64,000 nt of DNA from Gracilariopsis chorda (taxonomy: Eukaryota > Rhodophyta > Florideophyceae > Gracilariales > Gracilariaceae), in the NCBI GenBank assembly GCA_003194525.1, contig NBIV01000036.1:310001-374000 (forward strand), in the 5' to 3' direction. This document shows positions 38,317-48,145 of this stretch, piece after piece (positions within the stretch are counted from its first letter, which is position 1; every line of letters starts with the position of its first letter). Below the pieces are notes generated by a model. That model saw nothing but the letters and a program-made list of their open reading frames with translations, did no database searches and was not told where the DNA came from. The position numbers and the translations under genes are program-made.

Positions 38317-41300
38317 ATGCTTTCCCAACGTCGTTCCAGTGAACAAGCTTCACAATCCACACATTCTTCTCCTTCCCAACTGCGACTCGAGTCCGCTTTG
38401 CGCCATGTGAGTATTCTGTTCTCAACAACAGCCTTTGAAGACCACGACGCCCGCCCGGAGTCGCCCATACCATCTCGAACTGCCCCTCGCAACTCAGAAG
38501 CATCGGCCGTGCGCCGCATCTTCTCGCGCGAGCCACGTCGCCGTCCAGCACATAGTCGGCTCGCTGTAGCTGCCAATCTAAAGAATTCACATCTCATTCG
38601 CATATACCATCTTGTCGACTATGGCGCTAATACACGTCCAATCATCTATCACTCTTGGAACATCTCAGACATACGGAGAATTGATGGACTGGGTCAACCA
38701 GTACCGGATGGCGTCTCTTTTGCATTGCATGTCATTCCCAACAAAGTTTTTACCTTCCGCACCAACTCGCCGCAAGCCAGAGCCACTTTCTTATGGTCGC
38801 TTTTGCAAACATGCGTGTCAACGTTGAAACGGGCACCACCAGTACAGCACCTTCGCTTGCTCGATTTGCAGACAATGGCTGAGCAACGAGCAGAAGGCTC
38901 GCATGATCGCCCCTCTGTTAAGGGCTCACTTGCAGATTCATCTCCTTCAAGAAGTGCCGATGGAACTGAACGTCATTCTGATGTGCCACCAACTCGCACG
39001 TCAGAGGCTTCAACAAGAAGGCACTCGTCTCGGTCTCGAACTACACAATCAAGGAATACCAGCGCGGGCGGATCAAGAGGTGGCTCTGTCAAACAAGATC
39101 ACTTCTATGATGGGCGCTCTCAAAACACTGATTCCCAAGCAAAGCAGGGGGCCCTGGCACATATGCCTTCACATGCACAGGGCTTTCCTAGGGCATACTC
39201 CGAACCAAAGCTCTCGGACTCACACTCCCAGAAGGATAGCGAAGGATTTCCAGACGAACAGTCTTTGCACGAAGCTCCTAATTCAGAGCGCATTCGTGCC
39301 AAAGATCCGCATGTAGATCAAGTGGCTTTCGAGTCTGCAGCGTATCGCTTGCAGCAGAAGCGTGTTTCAGGCCTTCCAACTGATGCCAGGGATTTCCTGT
39401 CTAGCAATGGCAGTGACGCAAATGCCCTTTTATTCGAGAACAGAAGAAGAACGGGCGATGCTAACACTAGGACTCTAATTGATAGAATGCGAATTCAGCG
39501 GCAAAGGAAACAAGCAAGGCTTAGCCATGAAGAGAAGACAGATTTGATGTACTCGTTGAAGCTTTTCGAAGAAGACGGAGAAGTCCATCTGCATGAATTC
39601 GGGAAATGGCTTGAAAATCGCATTCAGAGGTTGGAGGTGGAAAACATCGGAGATATAGTCGATGTCGAGAGTTGCGAGCCGGGTCACGAGACTGAGGAGA
39701 AAGAAACATCACAGGATGAAACAGAGAAGGGAAATCTCCATGATGTCTTGATCAAATCAATTGTGGACGCTGACCCCTGGCTTCGAAAGTGCGAAAGCAT
39801 CTTGGAGCCTTATGCAAGCCTCGCAGAAGAGGTTAATCACGATATAACCCTATTGGAAACACAACGGGAGAATAGCCGTGCTCTACAACAAGAACTGGAA
39901 ACACTTCTGCAGTCCATATCGTTTACCGGCATGGAACAGGGGCTTATTGACGACCTAGATGTTACGTTTGCTATTCATAGGAACAATGTCGACTATTCTA
40001 AGCTACATGAAGTTATTAATCTACTAACGTCTAAGTCGAGAGAGATCGCGAAGCTGTCAAAGCTTTCGAACATGTCCGCCGTTACAAACATTGTGAGGTT
40101 TATATCGGACAAACAGAACCGCGCATCAACCTTTCTACTTCCGGCATTGAAGGAGTTTCTTGATAATTTGTATATTGCCAAACGTAGGACTCTGTTTGGG
40201 ACTGAGGAAGGTAGCCCCTCATCTGATACTGATATTCGTGGCTGGAGTGAAGAAAGCCTCAAAGATTTTCGCAAAGGTCTCAGATGTATTGCTGTTTGTG
40301 AGAACAACTCTCTCTCGTACATCGTAGATCATTATGTTGAGCTCGCATCATCTTGGACCACAGATCTCCTTCAGTTTTTGATGCAAGGGGAACCGCCCTT
40401 GTCCCTAACGAAAGACGCGTTGGACGTTCGAATGGAGCGTTTTGCTGAGAATTTGTTGTACAGCTGCCTTCTCGAGGGTGATCTGGCCTTCAGGCTCCTT
40501 GATCGAGAACTTCACGGAAGGGAAAAGATATTGCCATCATTGCTCCGACGACAGCTTCCTTCTCCAGAACTCTTGCGAGAATTTTTGAAGCGCCATGATC
40601 GTGATGACAAAGGCTTTGAAGCATGCATCCACCAACACTTCTGGCACTCCTTGGATTTCTTTGGAAAGAAATATGAAGATTGTTCTGGAGAAGATCTTCG
40701 AAGTACGGTTTCGAACGTAGAAGTACGTCTACGTACGCTTTGCGAAGTTCTCGGAAGGGGATTCCCCGTTGCAGAGCTACAAGTCAGGAATCTGCAAAAC
40801 ACGGACGAAGCCACAAAAGCAACCCTAGCGAGCTATCGCGTGAAGTGTCGCATCCTATCCCTTACGTCTCAGCGCCTGGTAGAGACTCATGCCAATGACA
40901 TGGTTGCCTCGCTCTCAGAATCACTGGATCTCAAGCGAGCGACAAAAAGGGCGGTTTTCTTTTCCCGGGTGAAGGAGGCCGTCGATCTCTGCATCGAATT
41001 ATCATCACCACTGTATGTGGGAGTTGGAGATCCGCAATCAGCAAGCAACGAGAAAACAAAGTCAATATGCGAAATGCTTATCGGAGCAGCTCTTCGTCGC
41101 ACTGAAATTGCATCGGCCGGAGCCGGCGAACAAGCGGATGATGTTAAATTGCAATGCTACGGCTATATAGCTGCGAAGCTCCGCGAAGCAGCAGATGTAG
41201 ATTATCTTGCACGGTTAGCACACTTGTCTAATCGAGTGCGAGAGCATGTTATGTGTCGCTGGACACAGAGAATCGTGCTGTCCAAGATGTTCCATGGTAT

Positions 41301-41622
41301 TACCATAGAAACAACAAGTCAGGATGCAGAGGTCTACTCAAAAGTCAAGATGGCAGTGGCAAGTCTCGATGCGTCCACAACCATTATGGAAGTCCGTAAA
41401 GCTGTGCATGCAACTCTGGAGGAGGCTGCAAAGACATGCGTGATCTTGCCGTTTTACACAGACATGATGTCCCTCATCAAAGAGCGAGTGGAAGATATGT
41501 TGCGCAAAGCGAGAAACAATAAGTACGTGTCCGACATCAGGCCCACAATGCGCTCTTTCACTTCAGAGTTGCTTTCAAGTTTTCGGAAAGAACTGGAGAT
41601 TATGCGAAAACGCTGCAGGTGA
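38317..41622 (+). CDS. SEC3: Exocyst complex component SEC3 / EXOC1
   Basis: 1101 aa from the ATG at 38317. The exocyst tethers secretory vesicles to the plasma membrane. An N-terminal PH-like domain (about 70-170; HLIRIYHLVDYG, SWNISDIRRIDGLG, FALHVIPNKVFTFRT) matches the SEC3 phosphoinositide- and Rho-binding module. A disordered Ser/Arg/His-rich linker follows (about 185-370). Then comes the SEC3 core: LLESLKLFEEDG-like (YSLKLFEEDGEVHLHEF), a coiled coil (EPYASLAEEVNHDITLLE, RENSRALQQELETLLQSI) and a long helical C-terminus. The order is right for SEC3 and the length is close to usual. Single frame. The gene is convergent with pescadillo, with 120 bp between stops. Confidence 0.85.
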   Translation: MLSQRRSSEQASQSTHSSPSQLRLESALRHVSILFSTTAFEDHDARPESPIPSRTAPRNSEASAVRRIFSREPRRRPAHSRLAVAANLKNSHLIRIYHLVDYGANTRPIIYHSWNISDIRRIDGLGQPVPDGVSFALHVIPNKVFTFRTNSPQARATFLWSLLQTCVSTLKRAPPVQHLRLLDLQTMAEQRAEGSHDRPSVKGSLADSSPSRSADGTERHSDVPPTRTSEASTRRHSSRSRTTQSRNTSAGGSRGGSVKQDHFYDGRSQNTDSQAKQGALAHMPSHAQGFPRAYSEPKLSDSHSQKDSEGFPDEQSLHEAPNSERIRAKDPHVDQVAFESAAYRLQQKRVSGLPTDARDFLSSNGSDANALLFENRRRTGDANTRTLIDRMRIQRQRKQARLSHEEKTDLMYSLKLFEEDGEVHLHEFGKWLENRIQRLEVENIGDIVDVESCEPGHETEEKETSQDETEKGNLHDVLIKSIVDADPWLRKCESILEPYASLAEEVNHDITLLETQRENSRALQQELETLLQSISFTGMEQGLIDDLDVTFAIHRNNVDYSKLHEVINLLTSKSREIAKLSKLSNMSAVTNIVRFISDKQNRASTFLLPALKEFLDNLYIAKRRTLFGTEEGSPSSDTDIRGWSEESLKDFRKGLRCIAVCENNSLSYIVDHYVELASSWTTDLLQFLMQGEPPLSLTKDALDVRMERFAENLLYSCLLEGDLAFRLLDRELHGREKILPSLLRRQLPSPELLREFLKRHDRDDKGFEACIHQHFWHSLDFFGKKYEDCSGEDLRSTVSNVEVRLRTLCEVLGRGFPVAELQVRNLQNTDEATKATLASYRVKCRILSLTSQRLVETHANDMVASLSESLDLKRATKRAVFFSRVKEAVDLCIELSSPLYVGVGDPQSASNEKTKSICEMLIGAALRRTEIASAGAGEQADDVKLQCYGYIAAKLREAADVDYLARLAHLSNRVREHVMCRWTQRIVLSKMFHGITIETTSQDAEVYSKVKMAVASLDASTTIMEVRKAVHATLEEAAKTCVILPFYTDMMSLIKERVEDMLRKARNNKYVSDIRPTMRSFTSELLSSFRKELEIMRKRCR

Positions 41623-41742
41623 CGGGATTGTGGAAGGCGAACAAAGATCTTTAGAGAGCTGCAAAGCGGGTCAAATCTGCATATACAAGCCAACTCCCAT
41701 AACTGTACAACAACTCTGTACATAAACGCCTATAGACCCTAA

Positions 41743-43683
41743 CTACTGCCTTTTTCGCTTTGCTTTGTTTGCCTCTCTTTCTGCTCTTGCAGCTTCCAGT
41801 CTCTTTCGCTTCTGTGTCAACTTGTCGCGAGTGGCTAACTTATGGTCCTCCATTCGTTTATGCTTTTGATACTGTCGCATCTTCTTTCGACTTAGCATCA
41901 GGGTAGCCATGTCGCGTCCCTCTTTATCCATTCGCTCACTGTTGCTCTTCGAAATCTTTTCTTCCTCACCTTCTTCATCTTCGTCATCCTCGGGTTCTTC
42001 ATCTTTCTTATCAGCCCCTTGTGCAGAACCATCATCAATTCTGTTATCGAGTTCTTTTGCAACTGTTTCTTCGGCCGTATCGTGGCTTGAGTTTTCGATT
42101 TCCATTTCGAGGTCCTTGTCAACTACTTCTTTCGTGTTCGCGGCAGATGAATTATGCACTTCCTGGGAATCTTTCACCGCCTCATTCCTACGATTATTTT
42201 CTTCAGATGTTCTCTTTTTCTTTCGATCACCGGTTTTATCATATTTTGCAGCTTCCTCGGTATATACCACAGCAGCGGCCTCCTCAACAACAGAAGTGTC
42301 ACCTGCCTTAATGCGTTCTATAATATCTTTGAACCACGGACGATATCCCCCGTCATCTTCTTCCGATACGAAAGGACTTAAATGCGGTGGTAGAGGCGCA
42401 CCAGGTGTGTAAAGAGAAGGCGGCAACAAAAGTCCAGCGTTAATGGAGTCAAAAACGTATTGAGGTTGCACATACTCAAGGGACATATCCCGATTCCCAC
42501 TAACTTTAGGACGGTCTATAATCCAGTGGGTATACCCTGATAAACGATTCTCTGTATCAGTCAAATCATCCTCTCTCGAAACTTTTTCTGCTCCAGCGGC
42601 TCTTAGACAAAACTCAAGCTCGGCATATGGAACCTCTCTTCCGAGAACTACCGACTTTCCATTGAAAACACCGGATCGACCTGCCTGCGAAGAGCTCTCA
42701 TCTCCGTCGGCCATGTCCGGGTCATTTCCGGGAGCTTCATCATCAAATTCGTAGTCGTCGTCGTCTTCTTCATTTTTAGCTTCCATGGCGAGCTTCTCTG
42801 CAATCTTGACTGTTTCTGCTGGTAGTTGATTAGGTTCATCCTTGTCTCCGTCTCCTTGACCTTGTCTGCGATCCACGTCAGACTTAGCGGTCTTCTCTAC
42901 GACCAGTGAAGAAAGCTCCAGCGCCTTTGCATCTGCAGGACGCAGGATTTTCGGAGGGTATGCAAGGTTTTGACTAGTGTAGAGACGAAAGTTGACAAAA
43001 CTCATTATGCATTCGTAGAGTTCAAGGAACGTGAGCATGACGGAGTAGTCAACGTCAGCAGGTAAAATTTGACTGAAGCGGTGCGGAGTTATCCAAGTAA
43101 CACTTTCCCCCATGATATCTGCTTGGAAGTAGTATCCTTTGATAGAAACGAAAACTCTCCGCAAGGAATTTGTATGAGCTACATAGTTATGAAACTCTCG
43201 AAGAAGGCATTGACACCTCGAAACGCGCTCTGGTGCAATGCCAACGTTATGATCGGCCGGGAGATTGGCAAACAACGCAACTATGCACAGAGGATCGTCG
43301 AGTTCCCTGATAGCATCAACGAAATTTGGATACCGCTCAAGGACTAAGTGATCCAGCCGAGTCTTCGGAGCGCTGAGGGCTAGCCGCTTCAGGATGTCAA
43401 TTCTTCGTTTAGAGCGAGCCTTGACGACTTTCTTTCGATGCGAATTCTGTTGGCGGATAGTCCCTATTAGGCGCTCGTGAGCCAAGAAATCGATGTCTTT
43501 GCGCAGGTAGTAAGTCTTGTCAGAACCTTCAAACTTCTTTCTGGGGTCCCGCGGATAGATTCCTTTGAGAATGCATAGTCTTCGAAACTCTTGCAGTGAA
43601 AGCTGAAGTTTCTTGAGGGCCTTCTCTCGGCTTATGAAGGCCTTAACATTTCCTGATGTTCCCTTCTTCTTCTCGCGACCCAT
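41743..43683 (-). CDS. PES1: Pescadillo homologue (PES1 / NOP7), ribosome biogenesis
   Basis: 646 aa from an ATG. It works in the nucleolar PeBoW complex with BOP1 and WDR12 for 27S/32S pre-rRNA processing and 60S assembly. The N-terminal pescadillo domain is very clear: LQEFRRLCILKGIYPRDPRKK (23 to 50), HLVLERYPNFVDAIRELDD, LPADH and VSIKGYYFQADIMG. An acidic stretch lies at about 302-330. A BRCT domain spans about 338-440 (VPYAELEFCLRAAGA, THWIIDRP, YVQPQYVFDSINAG). The C-terminus is acidic and then strongly basic (KRKRLEAAR, KAKRKRQ), as usual for nucleolar proteins. Its first codons overlap the small ORF at 43643-43852 in another frame. Confidence 0.96.
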   Translation of the reverse strand: MGREKKKGTSGNVKAFISREKALKKLQLSLQEFRRLCILKGIYPRDPRKKFEGSDKTYYLRKDIDFLAHERLIGTIRQQNSHRKKVVKARSKRRIDILKRLALSAPKTRLDHLVLERYPNFVDAIRELDDPLCIVALFANLPADHNVGIAPERVSRCQCLLREFHNYVAHTNSLRRVFVSIKGYYFQADIMGESVTWITPHRFSQILPADVDYSVMLTFLELYECIMSFVNFRLYTSQNLAYPPKILRPADAKALELSSLVVEKTAKSDVDRRQGQGDGDKDEPNQLPAETVKIAEKLAMEAKNEEDDDDYEFDDEAPGNDPDMADGDESSSQAGRSGVFNGKSVVLGREVPYAELEFCLRAAGAEKVSREDDLTDTENRLSGYTHWIIDRPKVSGNRDMSLEYVQPQYVFDSINAGLLLPPSLYTPGAPLPPHLSPFVSEEDDGGYRPWFKDIIERIKAGDTSVVEEAAAVVYTEEAAKYDKTGDRKKKRTSEENNRRNEAVKDSQEVHNSSAANTKEVVDKDLEMEIENSSHDTAEETVAKELDNRIDDGSAQGADKKDEEPEDDEDEEGEEEKISKSNSERMDKEGRDMATLMLSRKKMRQYQKHKRMEDHKLATRDKLTQKRKRLEAARAEREANKAKRKRQ

Positions 43684-43852
43684 TCTTAGAGGTTTCTTGT
43701 ATAGCCGCCGCGGTAGCGTTCCTTACTAGGTCGTCGAAGATATAAACGCCAGACGCAACCCCAATAATTGCGGTGAACAACAGCGATCCCGGGGCTAGGG
43801 AGGAGAAAGGATTGAATCTGAAAAACGCAATGCGATGCCTCGGTCTTGACAT
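43643..43852 (-). CDS. Possible small membrane protein overlapping the PES1 start
   Basis: 69 aa from ATG 43850-43852. A basic start (MSRPRHRIAFFRF) is followed by one hydrophobic helix (GSLLFTAIIGVASGVYIF) and a polar tail with NGSREEE. It resembles small single-span organelle proteins in build, but I recognise no family. It ends inside PES1, overlapping its first 41 bases in a different frame. It could instead be an upstream ORF in the PES1 messenger RNA that lowers PES1 translation, or chance. Confidence 0.35.
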   Translation of the reverse strand: MSRPRHRIAFFRFNPFSSLAPGSLLFTAIIGVASGVYIFDDLVRNATAAAIQETSKNGSREEEGNIRKC

Positions 43853-44376
43853 GGACTTTTTTCGTCGGATGAATGTGAGCCTCCTTGACGAAGAAAGAAT
43901 TGACTTCCTGGGCACTCAGTTCAACAGCTCGAGAAGAACGGAAGAACGAAAGCAGACTCTAGTGCGGAAGAGAGGTCAGAACGCGAAGAGGCTCTATCCG
44001 TGAAAGTGCCTTCCGTAACGCTTGTCTCCGCCGCCGTCTTCACGGTGCTTGGCGTGACACGGATTGTCACCTGTAAATCTGACTTTCGTGATCCAAACAG
44101 AACCAGATTTAAATTTCGCGGCAATGCACGTTTTGCTACACCAACTTGGCGGGTGCACACTGTTTGGTTCATCGGTACTGTAGATACCACTGTCCGAAAC
44201 TTGTTGCTTTCGAACTGCAGGAAAGGAGCTGACGCCGTGCATTCATCGCTTCATGCCAAGAACGCGGACAAAGTCTAAGGGGTTGGAACTCTATCTACCA
44301 CCGAGCCGCGAGATTTATTGAACGAAAGGGAAACCGTACTTCGCCCAGCTGACCGGGCTCAAGTTTCGAGAGTAGA
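43853..44376. other. Divergent spacer between PES1 and the 44377 gene
   Basis: 524 bp containing the promoters of both genes. No motif or additional gene is convincing. Confidence 0.4.
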
Positions 44377-45567
44377 ATGCCAGGCACCATGGCAAAGCAC
44401 ATGCAACATGCAGACTTGACGGCCCAGCTCTTATCTGATATCTCTCCTGACCAGGCAATTCGATGGATTACGCTTCAAGGCCTACAGAAAAAGCTGGCCA
44501 ACCAGCGCATCGTTCCTCACGTCATCACCCGCTCCCTTTTTTCCATACTGCTGCGAGCAGCGTCAGATGCTGAAGCCCAACTTGCTCAAGATGCAATAAA
44601 AGCAGTGCTTTTGTTGCCACAGGAGCACGATGCGTCTGCTCTGGGCTTTTCGGCAGGAGATTGCACCTCATTTATTACCAACGTTCTAGTTGAGATGTTG
44701 TCGGCATCCGCACAAGATGAACCCCTCTTGTCCACAGCGTTCGTTCTTTCGTTCTATTCAGAAGCTGGTGCCGGAGCAGGGGATGCTGACGAGTTCCATA
44801 TCGCGACTCCGGAGCATCGAGTCGCTCACTGCTTTCCTCACGAATCGCTAAGCGATGTGCGACAACGGAATCTCGCTAAGACCATTCGAACTTTCGCAGA
44901 AGCATTTCAGGAGCAAGGATGCAAGAGAAAGCTCTTAGAGGTTGCACGGAGTAATATGCACAGGCTTCTCACACCATGGTTATCTATTCTGCCGACTACA
45001 ATAGGCCAACTTGAAGAGGAATTACGTGAAGCACTGCTATGTTTTTACAATGCATTACTTCAGGCTTTGCGAGAAGACGAACGTGACGAGCTTGTAACTC
45101 GCTTGGTGGGTTCAATCATGCAGACTGTTCAATCTAATGTAGACCATCTGCATCTTTACCTTGACTGTATTGCTGATGAATCTGTGCGATTTTCTGCGTG
45201 TCGCTTGTGTCTCATTCAACGCTTTCGTGTCAATGACAACCATTCCAAACCATTGACAATCCGGAAGCTAATTGACGGGTATTTTACCTTGAAACCCGTC
45301 ACAGGACGTGCTAACCAAGCTGTTCCTGCATTACTGACCTGTCTGATATGCGCATGGCTGGAAATAGTGCTTCGCAACGGGTCTGAAGTTGGTGTGTTGT
45401 GGAGTGGGAAACCTGAAGGGCAACCACAGTCGAAACGCCTCAAAACAATCCACAGTTCGAAAAACCGCGTCATCACCAGGTTTGCCGATGCCCCAAGTCA
45501 AGACATAATAGCGTTCAAGATGGCAATCTCAAAACTCTTGCATCATATGGTTACTCCCGGGCTCTAG
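44377..45567 (+). CDS. Unknown all-helical protein, 396 aa
   Basis: Complete open frame from ATG (MPGTMAKHMQHADL). The sequence is Leu/Ala-rich with regular amphipathic helices (LFSILLRAASDAEAQLAQ, LREALLCFYNALLQALRED) and could be a HEAT- or ARM-like repeat fold, a scaffold type common in nuclear or transport complexes. No catalytic motif, signal peptide or membrane helix. A basic patch, QSKRLKTIHSSKNR, near the end could be a nuclear signal. Composition and GC content match the neighbouring conserved genes, so it is likely a real, fast-evolving host gene. Function unknown. Confidence 0.65.
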   Translation: MPGTMAKHMQHADLTAQLLSDISPDQAIRWITLQGLQKKLANQRIVPHVITRSLFSILLRAASDAEAQLAQDAIKAVLLLPQEHDASALGFSAGDCTSFITNVLVEMLSASAQDEPLLSTAFVLSFYSEAGAGAGDADEFHIATPEHRVAHCFPHESLSDVRQRNLAKTIRTFAEAFQEQGCKRKLLEVARSNMHRLLTPWLSILPTTIGQLEEELREALLCFYNALLQALREDERDELVTRLVGSIMQTVQSNVDHLHLYLDCIADESVRFSACRLCLIQRFRVNDNHSKPLTIRKLIDGYFTLKPVTGRANQAVPALLTCLICAWLEIVLRNGSEVGVLWSGKPEGQPQSKRLKTIHSSKNRVITRFADAPSQDIIAFKMAISKLLHHMVTPGL

Positions 45568-45818
45568 GACTTGAGGTCCTTTGCTTAGTACAGCGTCTAC
45601 AAGTTGAGTCACCGACTCTATCAGGGAAGTGTGCGAACCATTGAACAGTTTGTCTGTGATGGAACATTTGCCTGTTTGGGAGCTCATCGATACGCAGTGT
45701 CTTATAAATTGACTGTGAATATGTTCAATTTTGTGTCAGTTAAGAGCTTTCTAAACTATGTGGCACATTACATTTGTAACTGCAAGTGATATGGCGATAG
45801 CCTAATAGCGGGAGCTTC

Positions 45819-47327
45819 TCAGCTGTGAGAAGTTGTGTTGGCTCTCTTGCGCAAGCCTTGGGGTGACTTTTCAGGCCTCGAGGAGCCATTGTCCGCGGAG
45901 ATTGGTGTTTGCGACGTTGTATCGGATGAGGACGTGTCATCCGAATCTTTGGGTGTTTGTGTCCTGTCTGCGTCTTGTTTTGGCGCCGTTGTTGACGTTG
46001 CACCTTTCTTTGTGCTGTTATGCGCGATTATGCTGATAATCGCAACCGCGAAAAAGCCCAGTGCGGCCCCGAACTTAGCTTTGATGCGAGCTTCACGTCT
46101 TATCATGTGCTCCATTTTATCTACCCACAAAACGCTCGTCGACAGCTTGTACAACACATTAAACAACGCGATAACTTCGTTCCGTTCGAGCTCAGGGGTT
46201 TTCTCCTCGAATAAGACGCGCAGCGCGGTGCCAAGACCAAGGAATTGCAGTTTTCCCCACACACGACATTTCTCACATCCCACACAATCCATGATCATGC
46301 TTATATTCCTGAACGCTCCACGGAAATAAGGAAGCATGTACTTGTTCTGTTTCAAAAACATGTCGGACTCGTCAAATGTCTTGTGCTCGCAATGAGGTTG
46401 CAGCAAATGAAGCTGGAATAAACGATCTACCTGCTGTTGAGTGAAGCGGTCGTTTGCTTCATTGCCTGTGACATAAGTGTAGTTTTGCGACGAAAGAGCC
46501 GTAGATGCCTTTGCAAGAGCGCGCATCGCAACTGCATACGCAAGATTCAAATTCTGAATTCGTTCCGGATACGGGCGCAACCTCTCTTTGTAGATGGTGA
46601 CGTTTGGTCCCCATACCGAACCGAGTAGATACCGCTTTGCAATATGCATACTGATGGAGGAGTGAAGTCCAGATATTAGAGAATACAGAACGCGTTCTTC
46701 TTTGCAAGTGTCTGAATCGCATATCCCTGTGCGACATTTGTCCGAGAAGATAAAACAGTTTTCATCGTATATCGCTTTCCACACACGCTGGGAGCCAGGA
46801 CCCGCGTAGCCCGTGTACTGCTCGGGGTTTCGTCGCAAATCAACATAAACGCTGTCTCGTTCGTCGTCGCGCACAGTCCATGCATCATCATCAGCTGTAT
46901 ACCACAAAGGTTGACCAACCAGTGCAGCGAGACCCGTAAGCCTACGATCGACATTGTTGAGAGGATCGTCTCGCTTTTGATGAGAGCGAACGCAGGGCTT
47001 GCCTTGCTGATCGCGCCATGCTTCTGGGACTTCGTCTTCCCGGCAATTTTTAACAGTACATTCGCGAATAACGCATTTGGCCTCTTCGTCGCGCCAAAGT
47101 GGACATGGCTTGTCCAGTGCTACGCTGAAGACGGAGAAAAAGGTGGAATTGGAAGCGAGGTTTTGCAAAAGGTTGTTGACAGCGAGAGTGGAGCGTCGAT
47201 CAATTTGGCGCGCATCCGCACATGTTTCTGGAGCCCTTGTTGGAAATGGAGATTTGCCGAGTGCAACAGAGATAACGAAAATGGATATAGCGCCAATCAC
47301 AACACTGGAGGTGGTTTTGCTTGTCAT
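45819..47327 (-). CDS. ERO1: Endoplasmic reticulum oxidoreductin ERO1
   Basis: 502 aa from an ATG. This FAD enzyme oxidises protein disulphide isomerase in the ER lumen and passes electrons to O2. An N-terminal hydrophobic signal (VVIGAISIFVISVALG) is followed by the luminal domain. The shuttle disulphide is in ECTVKNC (Cys90, Cys95). DDAWTVRDDERD and YTGYAGPGSQRVWKAIYDENCF are ERO1 marks. The inner active site is CVGCEKC (348, 351, 354). N-glycosylation sites are present (for example NVT, NYT). After the core a second hydrophobic segment (about 419-436) and a 65-residue Ser/Thr-rich tail suggest a membrane anchor, as in yeast and plant ERO1 forms that are membrane-bound. Divergent with VPS41. 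Confidence 0.95.
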   Translation of the reverse strand: MTSKTTSSVVIGAISIFVISVALGKSPFPTRAPETCADARQIDRRSTLAVNNLLQNLASNSTFFSVFSVALDKPCPLWRDEEAKCVIRECTVKNCREDEVPEAWRDQQGKPCVRSHQKRDDPLNNVDRRLTGLAALVGQPLWYTADDDAWTVRDDERDSVYVDLRRNPEQYTGYAGPGSQRVWKAIYDENCFIFSDKCRTGICDSDTCKEERVLYSLISGLHSSISMHIAKRYLLGSVWGPNVTIYKERLRPYPERIQNLNLAYAVAMRALAKASTALSSQNYTYVTGNEANDRFTQQQVDRLFQLHLLQPHCEHKTFDESDMFLKQNKYMLPYFRGAFRNISMIMDCVGCEKCRVWGKLQFLGLGTALRVLFEEKTPELERNEVIALFNVLYKLSTSVLWVDKMEHMIRREARIKAKFGAALGFFAVAIISIIAHNSTKKGATSTTAPKQDADRTQTPKDSDDTSSSDTTSQTPISADNGSSRPEKSPQGLRKRANTTSHS

Positions 47328-48145
47328 GTCTAGGGCTCAAGCAGATGCCACGGGTGGGTGTAACGTAACAAGCGTATGAGAAGTGCTGGACGGGCTTGCG
47401 TGGAGGGGGCAGATGAGCGGGATTGATACCAGTAGATGAAGTGGTATGGGGTGAACTGGGAGAAAAACGTTGGTCGCAGAGGAGCTCCTGAAAGTAGTAT
47501 GGCGGGGAACTACATACCGCTGGCAATACGAGCTACGAAGAAGACGAGCACTCCGCAACGAACAGAGTCATCAATCATTATGGCGATTGGGCTGAGCATA
47601 TTGGTTGATCCACAGCCTATGGACTCCATAGTATGGAGGTTGTTCAGCTGCACTGCATTGCTGTACAGTATGCTATTAGATTCGGTAATAATATACCCTT
47701 CGCAGACCACACGGATATCTTAAGGAAGGGCGTGGCTCGCCAGTCCGGGGCGCGTCCGTTTCGACGCGTGAGCATGTACTTTGAGGGACAATTTGCTTTC
47801 ACTGTAAGCTCGGTGGGAGTGCATCCAGCCGCCACGTATTCCACGCGACGCGGACAATTCGTGCAAATGAAGATGCAGGACCGCTGCGCCCATCGTGTGC
47901 GCATTGAAGCGCAACTTGGGGCGCCCCACAGAGCAGCGCGGCACAGCACTTGGCCTTCATCGCCGCAAACCACCGCCCATCGCGCGACGATGGGCCGTTT
48001 CACAACATCGCACCTCTCACGCGTCCTCTTCGCCAAACTCGCACCCCCTCCCCCCGCCTTGTGAGCACCCTCCCCGCTTTGCTGCATCCCCAAAATTCCT
48101 CCAAGTCAACCTTCCCCACATGAATCGCTGCGTTTTCGCAGCATC
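47328..48145. promoter_or_regulatory. Divergent promoter region between ERO1 and VPS41
   Basis: 818 bp. The part near VPS41 (about 47880-48120) is GC-rich with GCGC steps and ends in a C-rich, G-poor leader (CCCCCTCCCCCCGCC). No TATA box is apparent. Confidence 0.4.

Noticed and set aside
38403-38440. GTGAGT...ACAG inside SEC3 as an intron
   Set aside because: Only about 30 nt long, below a credible intron size, and the frame is open through it.
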